This document shows, one piece after another, positions 6,844 through 6,943 of a DNA stretch of 6,943 nucleotides. The first letter of the stretch is position 1. Each line of letters begins with the position of its first letter. The notes under the pieces are model-generated. The model worked only from the letters and a program-made list of their open reading frames with translations. It did no database searches and had not been told where the DNA came from. Position numbers and translations under genes: made by a program. The DNA is from Gammaproteobacteria bacterium (GTDB lineage: Bacteria > Pseudomonadota > Gammaproteobacteria > Pseudomonadales > Azotimanducaceae_A), in the NCBI GenBank assembly GCA_028819775.1, contig JAPPKV010000195.1:1-6943 (forward strand), written 5' to 3'.

Positions 6844-6859
6844 GGCAAACGCCCCATGG
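6841..6859. repeat. 19-base CATGGC...AAACG...CCATGG motif, copy 1 (covers the start codon)
   Basis: The plus-strand layout is CATGGC, AAACG, CC, CCATGG. The first CAT is the complement of the ATG start of the tandem CoA-transferase gene. A second copy of equal length lies 83 bases away at 6924-6942, with the two extra bases before rather than after AAACG. The arms are an imperfect inverted repeat. It may be a regulatory site, a small duplication, or coincidence. Confidence 0.3.
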
Positions 6860-6922
6860 CCCGCCCGGCGCTCGCTGACGCTTTGCGCCGGGGTGCGCCT
6901 ACGGCCCAGCCACCCCGACCTG

Positions 6923-6942
6923 CCATGGCACAAACGCCATGG
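6923..6942. repeat. Perfect 7-base inverted repeat CCATGGC-N6-GCCATGG (copy 2 of the motif)
   Basis: CCATGGC (6923-6929) and GCCATGG (6936-6942) pair perfectly around ACAAAC. Within it, 6924-6942 matches the motif at the start codon of the downstream tandem CoA-transferase gene. It lies about 80 bases upstream of that start, where an operator could sit. It has no T run to mark a terminator. The window ends one base later, so its full extent is unknown. Confidence 0.35.
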
Positions 6943-6943
6943 T

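Larger units (their letters stand above)
6840..6943 (-). other. Upstream region of the second tandem CoA-transferase gene; possible overlapping upstream frame
   Basis: No convincing promoter is visible here. One minus-strand frame is open from the window edge and ends in a TGA that overlaps the CoA-transferase ATG as ATGA (6843-6840). It could be the tail of an upstream cotranscribed gene, or a 28-codon leader ORF starting at ATG 6926. Its encoded peptide is rich in Arg, Gly and Ala, its G/C third-position bias is weaker than in the clear genes, and it has no Shine-Dalgarno sequence. A second frame ending at TAG 6901-6899 is equally open to the edge. The window is too short here to decide between them. 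Confidence 0.2.

Overview
The window is GC-rich bacterial DNA packed with genes. The long reading frames have a strong G/C bias at the third codon position, and GTG and TTG starts are in use. Only one gene has a textbook Shine-Dalgarno sequence. Fused tandem CaiB/BaiF proteins of about 750-800 residues are familiar from mycobacteria and other Actinobacteria (the Rv1866 type). An actinobacterium, perhaps from an environmental genome, is therefore my best guess, but a high-GC proteobacterium cannot be excluded. No RNA gene, CRISPR array, transposase or insertion sequence is visible.

Layout: (1) 2-205 (+) is the C-terminal tail of a membrane protein cut by the window edge. (2) 202-366 (-) is a possible 54-residue membrane ORF whose stop shares a CTAG with that tail. 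(3) 394-1329 (-) encodes a CmcJ/NvfI-family oxygenase with an intact HxD...H iron triad. (4) 1330-1406 is a short divergent intergenic region with two face-to-face promoter-like sequences arranged as a dyad. (5) 1407-3668 (+) is a fused tandem class III CoA-transferase in which both catalytic Asp positions are Val. (6) 3662-4507 (+) is a two-domain 3-mercaptopyruvate-type sulfurtransferase overlapping the end of the previous gene. (7) 4508-4518 is an 11-base convergent gap beside a hairpin. (8) 4519-6843 (-) is a second fused tandem class III CoA-transferase that keeps an Asp in both halves. (9) 6844-6943 is its upstream region, bounded by two copies of a 19-base NcoI-like motif.

Taken together this looks like part of an acyl-CoA or secondary-substrate pathway. 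The two large CoA-transferase-like proteins would handle activation of a carboxylic acid as its CoA thioester, the oxygenase would hydroxylate or desaturate a substrate, and the sulfurtransferase would move sulfane sulfur. The oxygenase and the first CoA-transferase diverge from one control region, so they are probably co-regulated. The substrate cannot be read from the sequence. The most unusual observation is the contrast between the Asp-less tandem protein and the Asp-bearing one a gene away.
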